This document shows, one piece after another, positions 1 to 8,367 of a stretch of 64,000 bases of DNA. The notes beneath the pieces were generated by a model that worked only from the letters and a program-made list of their open reading frames with translations, made no database searches and was not told the origin of the DNA. Source of the DNA: JAXLVB01 sp046329195 (GTDB lineage: Bacteria; Bacteroidota; Bacteroidia; Cytophagales; Spirosomataceae); the NCBI GenBank assembly GCA_046329195.1, contig JAXLVB010000001.1:868001-932000 (forward strand), read 5' to 3'. A program made the translations under genes and the position numbers. The first letter of the stretch is position 1. The number at the start of each line of letters is the position of its first letter.

Positions 1-1
1 A

Positions 2-3000
2 AAATCTCGTCAGTTAGGTATTGTTCGTTTCGCCGATGCCATCAATCTCCAAGACAATCGGAAGTATCTAAAGTATGCATTAGTTCCTTTCTTTGTCATC
101 GTTGCTATCTTATTTATTTCTCCTAAGTTCTTTGCTGATAGCTCTACACGTATCGTTAATTTTAAGAACGAATACGCCGAAGAAGCTCCATTTTCATTTA
201 TTCTTCAAAACCAATCAATGCAAGCGTTCAAGAATGAAGACTATATGGTCAACCTACAATTGATGGGTAATGTTATTCCTGAAAACGTCTATTTGGTTTT
301 TAATGAGCGTAAGTTTAAGATGGAAACCACCGATCAGCGGCATTATAATTATACGTTCAGAAAGGTTCAAAAAGACTTTGAATTCAATTTTGAAGCGGCA
401 GGTTTCAAATCAAATGAATTTGAAATTGCTGTAGTCAATCGTCCCGCTTTAGTCAATTTTGATGTTACTTTAAAGTATCCAAGCTATCTTAATAAGCCTA
501 ACGAAGCAGTTCAGAACGTTGGTAATTTAGCCGTACCCGAAGGTACTGTGGTTGAGTGGAATTTTGATGTAATTGATGCCGATTCGGTATTATTAGCTTT
601 TGATGGAACAACTAAAAAACAATCAGCCAATAAATCATTAATTTCAGGAAATTTTAACTTCGAGCATCGTGCTAAAAACTCAAGCGGTTATCAGATTTTC
701 TTACGAAATCAATATGCTACTAATCAAGAGGGCATTAGTTATTTCTTAAATGTAATTCCTGATAAGTTCCCTCAAATTTTATTAGAGCAATACAAAGATT
801 CTACTCTTTACAACTACATCGTATTGGGGGGTAATATTTCTGACGACTACGGAATTTCCTTGCTTAAAGTATTCTATAATGTTAAGCGTGAAAAAGACCA
901 AAAGTCCAATGCTTTTGCGTCAATTAATCTTCCCGTTAATCGCTCTCAAAATATTCAAAGTTTTTATTACCAATGGCAAACAGACAGTCTAAAGCTCAAT
1001 CCTGGTGATAAACTTGAGTACTACGTTCAGGTTTGGGATAATGATGGAGTCAATGGAGCTAAGAGTACTCGCACTCCCATGCTCACGTACGCAGTTCCTT
1101 CTAAGCAACAAATTGATAAAGAAATAGAATCGCAAGTTGATAAAACCGAAGCTCAACTAGATAAAACGCTCAAACAAGCTGAGAAACTTCGACGAGACAT
1201 CAATAGTTTAGAAAACCGCTTAAAGAATAAAAAAGACCTCGACTACCAAGACAAGAAACTAGCGGAAGAGCTGATTCGTAAGCGAGAAGAACTCATGAAT
1301 GAAATTCGTGAGCTCCAGCAGCAAAATCAAAATTCGATGGAAAAGCAACAGCGGTTCCAGCAACAGAGCCCTGAGTTAGCACAAAAATTTGAGCAACTTC
1401 AAAAATTGATGAATGAGCTCAATGACCCTGAAACCAACAAAATGTATGAAGAACTCAAACAAATGCTAGAAAAAAATCAGGATGAGCGCATGCTTGATAT
1501 GCTCGACAAGCTCAAGAACAAAGAACGCAATCTTGAAAAAGAATTAGATCGGGCCTTATCTCTTTTCAAAAAGCTTCAGATGAATGCTAAAATTGATAAG
1601 AATGTTGAAGAGCTCAAAAAGCTGGCCGAAGAACAAGAAAAACTAGCAGAAAAGACAGAAGACGAAGGCAAGAAAAATGATGCCAGCAAACCTAACGAAA
1701 AGGGCAAAGAAGACAAAAAAGATAATAAAAAAGAAGTTGGTAAAGAAAATAAGGACGGAAAGGAAAATAAAGAGGCAAAAGACAATAAGGAAAACAGCAA
1801 AGAAAATCAAGACGGAAAAAATCCTGAGAAAAAGGATGGTGAAAAGAAATCGGAGGAAAATAAAAATCCGAATGATCAATTAATGAAAGAACAAGAAAAA
1901 CTTGAGAAAAACTTTGAAGAAATCCAAAAAAACTTGGACCAATTAGAGAAAGACTCAAAAGAAATGGAAGACAATCAGCCTCTTGATACTGACAAGCAAC
2001 AACAAAAGGACATTCAGAACGAGCAACAAAACAGCAAGCAAAACATGGAGAAACAGCAGAATAGCCAATCTGCTAAATCGCAGCGTAATGCCGCTCGTTC
2101 GATGCGTAATTTGGCCGGCAAACTTGCATCCATGAAAATGAGCATGGAAATGAAAGAAACAGAAGAAAACATGGATGACCTTCGTGACATTCTCGAAAAC
2201 TTAGTAACTCTTTCGTTTGATCAAGAGCGCATTATGAAAGAGTTTCGAGGTGTTAATTTGGCAGATCCTCGTTTTGTTAAGCTAGCTCAAGAACAAGCTA
2301 AACTTCAAGACGATGCCAAAGTAATTGAAGACAGTTTGTATGCCTTGTCTAAACGAGTAATGCAAATTGAATCGTTTGTAACTCGTGAGCTTACCAACAT
2401 GAAAATGGATATGAACTCTGCCGTTAGTTTTATTAAACAACGCCGATTACCTCAAGCTACTGCCAAGCAACAATCTTCAATGACCGACATCAACAATTTG
2501 GCCTTAATGCTTAGTGATGTACTCAAGCAAATGCAACAGCAAATGATGGCTATGATGATGCCAGGACAAGGCAAAGGAAAAAATAAAGGAAAAAATAACA
2601 TGCCAAGCATGGGCAAAATGCAAGAGGAAATGAATCAATCCACTCAAAAGCTCCAACAGTCGGGCAAAGGTGGACGAGCTATGTCTGAAGAACTTGCCCG
2701 ATTGGCAGCCCAACAAGCTCAGATTCGTAAAATGCTTCAGCAAGCAGCAGATGGGATGAAAGGCACTGAGAAAGGCAAACAATTAGGAGACCAAATCCAA
2801 GAGATGATGAAGCAAATGGAACAAAATGAAGAAGATTTGGTCAATAAGCGATTGAATCAAAACCTTGTTCAGCGGCAAAAAGATTTATTAACTCGCTTGC
2901 TTGAATCTGAAAAGGCTATGCAAGAACAAGAGGAAGATAACAAGCGCAAAGCCGAAACGGCTCGTCAAGTAGAGCGGAAGGTTCCACCTAAGTTTGAACA

Positions 3001-3109
3001 ATACGTAAAAGATAAGCAAAAGCAAACCGAATTACTTCGAACAGTACCACCGTCTCTTTCTCCATTCTACAAACGAGAAGTTGACAATTACTTCAAAAAA
3101 ATAAACTAA
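2..3109 (+). CDS. DUF4175 family membrane protein, 5' end cut by the window
   Basis: The frame is open from base 2 to the stop at 3107-3109, so the first Met (base 218) is not the start; the gene begins before the window. About 1035 residues are visible. A hydrophobic segment around visible residues 24-42 looks like a membrane helix. An extracytoplasmic beta-rich part of about 300 residues follows, then about 650 residues of charged, Gln/Glu/Lys-rich sequence with strong coiled-coil character, including an almost pure Lys/Glu/Asn/Asp stretch encoded by about 1640-1890 and a Met/Gln-rich part near 2520-2640. This architecture matches the large DUF4175 proteins of Bacteroidota, whose role is not established. 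A terminator follows directly. Family call is fairly sure; function unknown. Confidence 0.8.
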   Translation, partial: KSRQLGIVRFADAINLQDNRKYLKYALVPFFVIVAILFISPKFFADSSTRIVNFKNEYAEEAPFSFILQNQSMQAFKNEDYMVNLQLMGNVIPENVYLVFNERKFKMETTDQRHYNYTFRKVQKDFEFNFEAAGFKSNEFEIAVVNRPALVNFDVTLKYPSYLNKPNEAVQNVGNLAVPEGTVVEWNFDVIDADSVLLAFDGTTKKQSANKSLISGNFNFEHRAKNSSGYQIFLRNQYATNQEGISYFLNVIPDKFPQILLEQYKDSTLYNYIVLGGNISDDYGISLLKVFYNVKREKDQKSNAFASINLPVNRSQNIQSFYYQWQTDSLKLNPGDKLEYYVQVWDNDGVNGAKSTRTPMLTYAVPSKQQIDKEIESQVDKTEAQLDKTLKQAEKLRRDINSLENRLKNKKDLDYQDKKLAEELIRKREELMNEIRELQQQNQNSMEKQQRFQQQSPELAQKFEQLQKLMNELNDPETNKMYEELKQMLEKNQDERMLDMLDKLKNKERNLEKELDRALSLFKKLQMNAKIDKNVEELKKLAEEQEKLAEKTEDEGKKNDASKPNEKGKEDKKDNKKEVGKENKDGKENKEAKDNKENSKENQDGKNPEKKDGEKKSEENKNPNDQLMKEQEKLEKNFEEIQKNLDQLEKDSKEMEDNQPLDTDKQQQKDIQNEQQNSKQNMEKQQNSQSAKSQRNAARSMRNLAGKLASMKMSMEMKETEENMDDLRDILENLVTLSFDQERIMKEFRGVNLADPRFVKLAQEQAKLQDDAKVIEDSLYALSKRVMQIESFVTRELTNMKMDMNSAVSFIKQRRLPQATAKQQSSMTDINNLALMLSDVLKQMQQQMMAMMMPGQGKGKNKGKNNMPSMGKMQEEMNQSTQKLQQSGKGGRAMSEELARLAAQQAQIRKMLQQAADGMKGTEKGKQLGDQIQEMMKQMEQNEEDLVNKRLNQNLVQRQKDLLTRLLESEKAMQEQEEDNKRKAETARQVERKVPPKFEQYVKDKQKQTELLRTVPPSLSPFYKREVDNYFKKIN

Positions 3110-3112
3110 TGT

Positions 3113-3136
3113 AAGGAGGGGTAACCCTCCTTTTTT
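3113..3136 (+). terminator. Intrinsic terminator after the DUF4175 gene
   Basis: AAGGAGGG (3113-3120), loop GTAA, CCCTCCTT (3125-3132), then T residues to 3136. It starts four bases after the stop codon at 3109. Confidence 0.85.
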
Positions 3137-3189
3137 ATTGATTAAACATTTCATTTTGATTTGAATTTTATTTACTACCTAATTGTTTC

Positions 3190-3197
3190 TAAATTTG
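3190..3197 (+). promoter_or_regulatory. Possible -7 promoter element for mnmG
   Basis: TAAATTTG followed by C matches the Bacteroidota -7 consensus TAnnTTTG. No TTG sits at the expected 18-20 base distance upstream, so the assignment is tentative. It lies between the DUF4175 terminator and mnmG, about 180 bases before the chosen start. Confidence 0.4.
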
Positions 3198-3310
3198 CAT
3201 TCTCATTTTGCATTTAATTTATTTATATGCTTTCGAGAAACTGCTTTCTATTTTCTTCTAAGTTTAATTTTTACAACTGACACTTTTCACAATTTTGCCA
3301 TTTTTAAAAA

Positions 3311-3327
3311 TGTTTCCACGTGAAACA
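3311..3327. promoter_or_regulatory. parS-like palindrome with one inserted base
   Basis: TGTTTCCACGTGAAACA is the widespread 16-base ParB site TGTTTCACGTGAAACA with one extra C on the left of the central CACGTG. It lies just upstream of mnmG, about 4.5 kb from the proposed origin. The broad conservation of parS and its usual position near oriC are established; whether ParB binds a site with a one-base insertion is not, so this may be a diverged or non-functional copy. parA and parB are not in the window. Confidence 0.45.
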
Positions 3328-3376
3328 CTTTTGAAATCTCATCGTGAAAAAAAGTAAAACCGAAAAAGACGACAAC

Positions 3377-5239
3377 ATGTTTAAGTCATACGATGTAGTG
3401 GTAGTAGGAGCAGGACACGCAGGATGTGAAGCAGCACATGCTGCAGCTACTATGGGGTCGAGTGTACTTCTTATTACCATGAACATGCAGACCATTGCTC
3501 AAATGTCTTGCAATCCAGCAATGGGAGGAGTAGCCAAGGGACAAATTGTACGAGAGATAGATGCTTTAGGCGGAATGTCTGGAATTGTATCTGATAAATC
3601 CATGATTCAATTCCGAATGTTGAATCGGTCGAAAGGACCAGCCATGTGGAGTCCAAGATGCCAAAGCGACCGTATGCAGTTTGCTAATGAATGGCGCTTG
3701 GCACTCGAACAAAATATCAATGTAGACTTTTGGCAAGATATGGCTGTAGGGCTTTTGATAAAAGATGATGCTGTTGTGGGTGTAAAAACCCAATTAGGAA
3801 TAGAAATTAATGCAAAGACAGTAGTACTAACAAATGGTACATTCTTAAATGGAAAAATCCACATTGGCGAAAAAAACTTTGGAGGAGGCCGAACCGCCGA
3901 ACGAGCAGCAACCGGAATCACCGAACACTTGGTTGAATTAGGATTCGAGGCAGGTCGAATGAAAACGGGTACTCCTCCCCGAGTAGATGGAAGAAGCTTG
4001 AATTATGAAGTTATGGAAGAACAGCCCGGAGACGAACATCCAAGTAAATTTTCCTATTTGGATACGCCTATTCTCAAAGAACAAAGAAGTTGCTGGATTA
4101 CTTACACCAACCAAGATGTTCACGAAATTCTAAAAACTGGCTTTGAAAAATCTCCCATGTTTGCAGGCCGCATCAAAGGACTTGGCCCCAGATATTGTCC
4201 TTCAGTAGAAGATAAAATCAATCGCTTTGCAGATAAAGACCGCCACCAGATATTTGTAGAACCAGAAGGCTGGCATACCGTAGAAGTATATGTAAATGGG
4301 TTTTCGACATCGTTACCCGAAGATGTGCAATATAAAGCGCTTACAAAAATTCCAGGATTTGAAAATGTACGAATGTTTCGCCCGGGCTATGCCATTGAAT
4401 ACGATTTTTTTCCGCCAACTCAGTTGAAGAACACACTTGAGACTAAGTTGATACGAAATTTATTCTTTGCAGGTCAAATCAACGGAACAACTGGTTATGA
4501 AGAAGCAGCCTGTCAGGGGCTAATGGCAGGTATCAATGCCCATCAAAATGCCCATCAAAAAGGGTCATTTACATTGAGCCGCTCAGATGCATACATTGGT
4601 GTACTGATTGATGACTTAATAAATAAAGGCACAGAAGAGCCTTATCGAATGTTTACGTCCAGAGCCGAATTTAGAACATTATTGAGACAAGACAATGCAG
4701 ATATTCGCTTGACAGAAAAAGGGTATCAACTAAATCTTGCCTCTCAAGAACGATATGAACAAGTGCTAAAGAAGAAAACCAAAACGACGGAATTGATTCA
4801 GGAGTTCAAACAAAGAAAAGTGAGCCCCGAACAAGCCAATGGATATTTGAGTAGTCTAAACAGTGCACAGATAAAAGACAAAACATCATTGTATCAACTT
4901 TTGAAGCGACCAGAACTCAATGTAGAAAACGTGAAGAATATCAGTGCTGAAGTCAATAACTATATTCAAGCATTTTCGAAGGAAGTGGTAGAACAAGCAG
5001 AAATTAACATAAAGTACGAAAGCTATATTGATAAAGAATATCAAATGGCTGAAAAACTAACCAAGTTGGAAGACTTGGTGATTCACCCGAACTTTGATTA
5101 CGATAAGTTAGCTGCCATATCTATCGAAAGCAGAGAAAAACTTAGACGCATTCGTCCGCAAACGTTGGGGCAAGCCTCTCGAATCAGTGGAGTTTCTCCA
5201 TCTGACATTTCAGTACTGATGATTTATTTAGGAAGATGA
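3377..5239 (+). CDS. mnmG: tRNA uridine-34 5-carboxymethylaminomethyl modification enzyme MnmG (GidA)
   Basis: FAD-dependent partner of MnmE that installs the cmnm5 group on the wobble uridine of tRNAs. At 620 residues from this start it has normal family length. It opens with the FAD-binding Rossmann motif VVVVGAGHAGCEAAHAA, then NPAMGGVAKGQIVREIDALGG, and carries both GidA signatures, GPRYCPSVEDKI in the middle and NGTTGYEEAACQG later. The reading frame extends to a GTG at 3344, but the family normally begins a few residues before the Rossmann strand, so the ATG at 3377 is preferred. It overlaps the following methyltransferase gene by ATGA (5236-5239), which suggests translational coupling. 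gidA is a frequent neighbour of bacterial origins, consistent with the DnaA-box cluster at 7.8 kb. Confidence 0.96.
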   Translation: MFKSYDVVVVGAGHAGCEAAHAAATMGSSVLLITMNMQTIAQMSCNPAMGGVAKGQIVREIDALGGMSGIVSDKSMIQFRMLNRSKGPAMWSPRCQSDRMQFANEWRLALEQNINVDFWQDMAVGLLIKDDAVVGVKTQLGIEINAKTVVLTNGTFLNGKIHIGEKNFGGGRTAERAATGITEHLVELGFEAGRMKTGTPPRVDGRSLNYEVMEEQPGDEHPSKFSYLDTPILKEQRSCWITYTNQDVHEILKTGFEKSPMFAGRIKGLGPRYCPSVEDKINRFADKDRHQIFVEPEGWHTVEVYVNGFSTSLPEDVQYKALTKIPGFENVRMFRPGYAIEYDFFPPTQLKNTLETKLIRNLFFAGQINGTTGYEEAACQGLMAGINAHQNAHQKGSFTLSRSDAYIGVLIDDLINKGTEEPYRMFTSRAEFRTLLRQDNADIRLTEKGYQLNLASQERYEQVLKKKTKTTELIQEFKQRKVSPEQANGYLSSLNSAQIKDKTSLYQLLKRPELNVENVKNISAEVNNYIQAFSKEVVEQAEINIKYESYIDKEYQMAEKLTKLEDLVIHPNFDYDKLAAISIESREKLRRIRPQTLGQASRISGVSPSDISVLMIYLGR

Positions 5240-6135
5240 ACCAACCAAAAGAACACCTAACCAACTGTCCGATTTGTCAACATACAGTGTTTTCGACGTT
5301 TACAACTTGTAACGATTACACTGTAAGCCAGGAAGAGTTTTCAATCGTTCGCTGCAAAAAATGTGGATTTGCGTTCACCAACCCACGACCAACTGAAGAT
5401 ACCATCGGAGCGTATTATCAGTCTGAAAACTACATTTCCCATTCTAATACAAAAAAAGGGATAATTGATAAAGTTTATCATTTGGTTAGAAACTATACCC
5501 TAAAATCAAAACTACAGTTAATAAATAGTCTTGAAAGCGATGGAAACCAATTGTTGGATATTGGATGTGGAACAGGAATGTTTTTAAAAATTTGTAAAAC
5601 CAACGGTTGGAACGTAACAGGTGTAGAACCAGACTCAGGAGCAAGAACACTTGCTATAGCCAATGTAATAAATAGTAATATCGAGTCGGAGATTTGGAAG
5701 TTAGACCCAACCAAAAAATACGATATTATCACCATGTGGCATGTGTTAGAGCACGTGCACCAATTAGAAAAATATTTAGCTTGGTTGAGCAATCATTTGA
5801 ATCCGAATGGAAAAGTCTTAATAGCTGTTCCAAATTTAGAATCTTGGGATGCTAAAAAATACCAGCGTTACTGGGCAGCTTATGATGTACCTCGGCACCT
5901 CTATCATTTCAATCAAGCCAACATCAAAGACTTACTCGAATTAAGCAATTTTAAGATAGAAAAAACACTTCCGATGTATTTTGATTCGTTTTATGTGAGC
6001 ATGTTGAGCACCAAATACCGAGACGGAAAAATAAACTATGTGGAAGCATTTTTAAATGGATTAAAATCAAATTGGCATGCTCGCTCAACTACTGAGTACT
6101 CAAGTTTGATTTACATTGCATCACTCAATCAATAA
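5236..6135 (+). CDS. Class I SAM-dependent methyltransferase with N-terminal zinc ribbon
   Basis: 299 residues. The N-terminus carries CPIC (residues 11-14) and CKKC (40-43), a likely zinc ribbon, followed by a Rossmann methyltransferase core with the SAM loop LLDIGCGTGMFLKIC near residue 106 and the acidic/His motif ITMWHVLEHVH. This is the family often labelled methyltransferase type 11/12 and associated with polysaccharide or small-molecule methylation, but the substrate cannot be read from sequence. It starts inside the mnmG stop codon and ends at a terminator, so the two genes form a transcription unit. Confidence 0.85.
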   Translation: MNQPKEHLTNCPICQHTVFSTFTTCNDYTVSQEEFSIVRCKKCGFAFTNPRPTEDTIGAYYQSENYISHSNTKKGIIDKVYHLVRNYTLKSKLQLINSLESDGNQLLDIGCGTGMFLKICKTNGWNVTGVEPDSGARTLAIANVINSNIESEIWKLDPTKKYDIITMWHVLEHVHQLEKYLAWLSNHLNPNGKVLIAVPNLESWDAKKYQRYWAAYDVPRHLYHFNQANIKDLLELSNFKIEKTLPMYFDSFYVSMLSTKYRDGKINYVEAFLNGLKSNWHARSTTEYSSLIYIASLNQ

Positions 6136-6153
6136 TTTTGATTCTAAACATTG

Positions 6154-6179
6154 CCCTCAATGACACCATTGGGGGTTTT
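6154..6179 (+). terminator. Intrinsic terminator of the mnmG operon
   Basis: CCCTCAATG (6154-6162), loop ACAC, CATTGGGGG (6167-6175), TTTT. One G-T pair in the stem. Its position argues that the next gene starts at 6190 and not at the in-frame TTG at 6151. Confidence 0.75.
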
Positions 6180-6189
6180 CTGTTCCGAA

Positions 6190-7809
6190 ATGAAACGTTA
6201 CTTAATCATAAGCATCTGTTGGTTGCTGGCTTTTTGGATGTACTCATGTGCCCAGTTTGTTCCACCAACAGGAGGTAAGAAAGACACCATTCCGCCGAAA
6301 TTAGTAAAAACAATTCCCATCAATAAAACCTTAAATTATAAGGAACAATATGTTGACTTAGAGTTTGACGAGTATATAACAATAGATAACCTCAACCAAA
6401 AACTTCTGGTAACTCCAAGCTTAGAAGGCAGCTTTACTGTAAAACAGCGACCAAAAGGAGCAAGACTTAATTTTGATAAACCTCTCAAAGAAAATGTAAC
6501 TTATACATTGAATTTTAGAGATGCTTTTAAAGATTATTCTGAACGAAACCCAGCCAAAAATGTAAAGTTAGTTTTCAGTACAGGTGCACAAATAGACTCG
6601 CTCGCTATCAGTGGAGTGGTAAAAGACCTTCAAACAGGTAAACCAGAGTTAGATGCAACCGTCGGATTGTACAAATGGACTGATACTTCAAAAGTATCGA
6701 AGTTAAAGCCCTATTACTTTACCAAAACAGACACATCGGGCAAATTCCAAATCGAAAACATTCAAGTAGGGACTTACCGATTGTTTACACTTACGGATTT
6801 GAACAATAACCTTCTGTATGACCAAGGAAAAGAAAAAATTGCATATTTGACAGAACCCATCAAAATCAACCAAAATATTGATAACATAAAATTAGAATTG
6901 TTTAGGTCTGACTTAACACCGCAAAAGGTAGTAACCACATTTCCGACTGCAAACTATTATACAATTACTTATGGAAGAGGATTTAAAAAAGTGAAAGTAA
7001 ATTACCCAACACCAGCCGACAGTATGCCTTATGTGTTCCCTACAGACAAACAGATAAAATTTTTTAATACAAACAATAGCACTGATACTATAAAGGTAAG
7101 TCTTACTATGTTGGATTCATTAGATAGAGAATTCAAACACGAACAAAAAATTAAGTTCCGTCCTAAGCCTAAGCGAGAAGAAGGAAGCAAAGAAGAATTA
7201 TCTATAACGATTGAACCGAAAGTAGGGGAGGAGGTAGATAAAAAAATAAGTTTGAAACTAAAGTTCAATAAACCTGTGGCTACTTTTAAGGTAGATAATT
7301 TTAAGATATTAGAGGATACCACTCGGCTTGTAAAATTAGAGCCTACCGACTTTGTTTGGAATATATATAAAAATGAACTAAATATTACCAAAGAAACCAA
7401 AGCAACAAGAGACGTAAGAATTACTTTCTCAAAAGGAACCTTCTTATCCGTAGAAAAAGACAGTAGCCAGAGCATCAAGCAAGATTATCCTTTGCGAAAT
7501 CCTGAAAACTACGGAATCATCAGTGGCAAAATCAAAAACGCAAAGAGTAATTTTATTATACAGCTTTTAGATAACAACAACAAGGTTGTGGATGAACGAT
7601 ATAATAAAATTGATTACCTTTTTGAATTTCTAAAGCCTGGAATTTACCAAGTAAGAGTGATTGTAGATAAAAACAGCAATAATCAGTGGGACCCCGGCAG
7701 TGTAGAAAAATTTACACTGCCCGAACCTATTTTGCTTTTATTGAACCCACTTCCACTCAAACAAAACTTCGAATTAGTAGGGAATGACTTCGATTTGGCT
7801 GAATATTAG
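6190..7809 (+). CDS. Lipoprotein with bacterial Ig-like domain
   Basis: 539 residues from the ATG at 6190. The first 20 residues are a lipoprotein signal ending MYSC, so Cys20 should be lipidated and the protein anchored on the periplasmic or outer-membrane side. Directly after comes VPPTGGKKDTIPP, the typical start of the Big_5 (SbsA-type) Ig-like domain found in many Bacteroidota lipoproteins. The rest is beta-rich, with a probable carboxypeptidase-regulatory-like stretch (SGKFQIENIQVGTYRLF) in the middle and a repeat of the same idea near the C-terminus (FEFLKPGIYQVRVIVDKN). Such proteins are structural or cell-surface components of unknown specific role. It ends directly before the DnaA-box region. 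Confidence 0.75.
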   Translation: MKRYLIISICWLLAFWMYSCAQFVPPTGGKKDTIPPKLVKTIPINKTLNYKEQYVDLEFDEYITIDNLNQKLLVTPSLEGSFTVKQRPKGARLNFDKPLKENVTYTLNFRDAFKDYSERNPAKNVKLVFSTGAQIDSLAISGVVKDLQTGKPELDATVGLYKWTDTSKVSKLKPYYFTKTDTSGKFQIENIQVGTYRLFTLTDLNNNLLYDQGKEKIAYLTEPIKINQNIDNIKLELFRSDLTPQKVVTTFPTANYYTITYGRGFKKVKVNYPTPADSMPYVFPTDKQIKFFNTNNSTDTIKVSLTMLDSLDREFKHEQKIKFRPKPKREEGSKEELSITIEPKVGEEVDKKISLKLKFNKPVATFKVDNFKILEDTTRLVKLEPTDFVWNIYKNELNITKETKATRDVRITFSKGTFLSVEKDSSQSIKQDYPLRNPENYGIISGKIKNAKSNFIIQLLDNNNKVVDERYNKIDYLFEFLKPGIYQVRVIVDKNSNNQWDPGSVEKFTLPEPILLLLNPLPLKQNFELVGNDFDLAEY

Positions 7810-8367
7810 GACTTAAACCTTCTATCAACTCATATTTTTACAGATTTATCCGCAAAAGTGGAAGAAAACCTCCATTTATGTGGATAACTGTTTATAGGAT
7901 GATTAGAAAAAGTGTCTATTCAAAAAAGGTCTATTCAAAATAAAAAAAGTACAACTTTTATGTGGATAAACCTGTGGAAACACATTAAAATGATGTGGAA
8001 AAACCAAAAATCCTTGTGGAGCATATTGTGTGAAACTATCCTCAAAATGTGAACAAGAATAGGAGCAACTCACAATTGGGGAAAACCCAAAAGATTTTAA
8101 CAAAATTTAGACACTGTACTAACAGATTTTTTTTAGTAAACTTGTTGAGTGGTTTTACACACAGTTCCGGTGTGGATACAGTGGATAAATAAAAAAATCT
8201 TTGATAATCAAATAGATAATTGTGCATAAAACGTTACTATGTGTGGATATATATTCAACATATCCACATTAAGGTTGTCAAGAAGATAAAAAAAATAATT
8301 TTTCCACTTTTCCACAGCACTAACAAGTAACAACAATCTTTTAAAAAAATAAAATTTGAAATTAATT
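7810..8367. other. Candidate chromosomal replication origin (oriC), main DnaA-box cluster
   Basis: A 558-base gene-free, AT-rich interval. Matches to TTATnCACA or its complement: 7879-7887 and 7961-7969 (TGTGGATAA) and 8221-8229 (TGTGCATAA). One-mismatch boxes: 7846-7854, 7994-8002, 8048-8056, 8171-8179, 8180-8188, 8242-8250, 8260-8268 and 8308-8316. The 8242-8268 pair forms an inverted repeat TGTGGATAT / ATATCCACA with nine bases between. A/T-only tracts at about 8188-8200 and 8287-8303 could act as unwinding element. mnmG is close by and the rRNA operon is transcribed away from this point. No dnaA gene is visible. Box density is seen; origin function is inferred. Confidence 0.75.

Noticed and set aside
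1576..1958. Several long frames on both strands opposite the Lys/Glu-rich part of the DUF4175 gene
   Set aside because: They are by-products of A-rich low-complexity coding sequence and encode poly-Phe/Leu/Ser strings.
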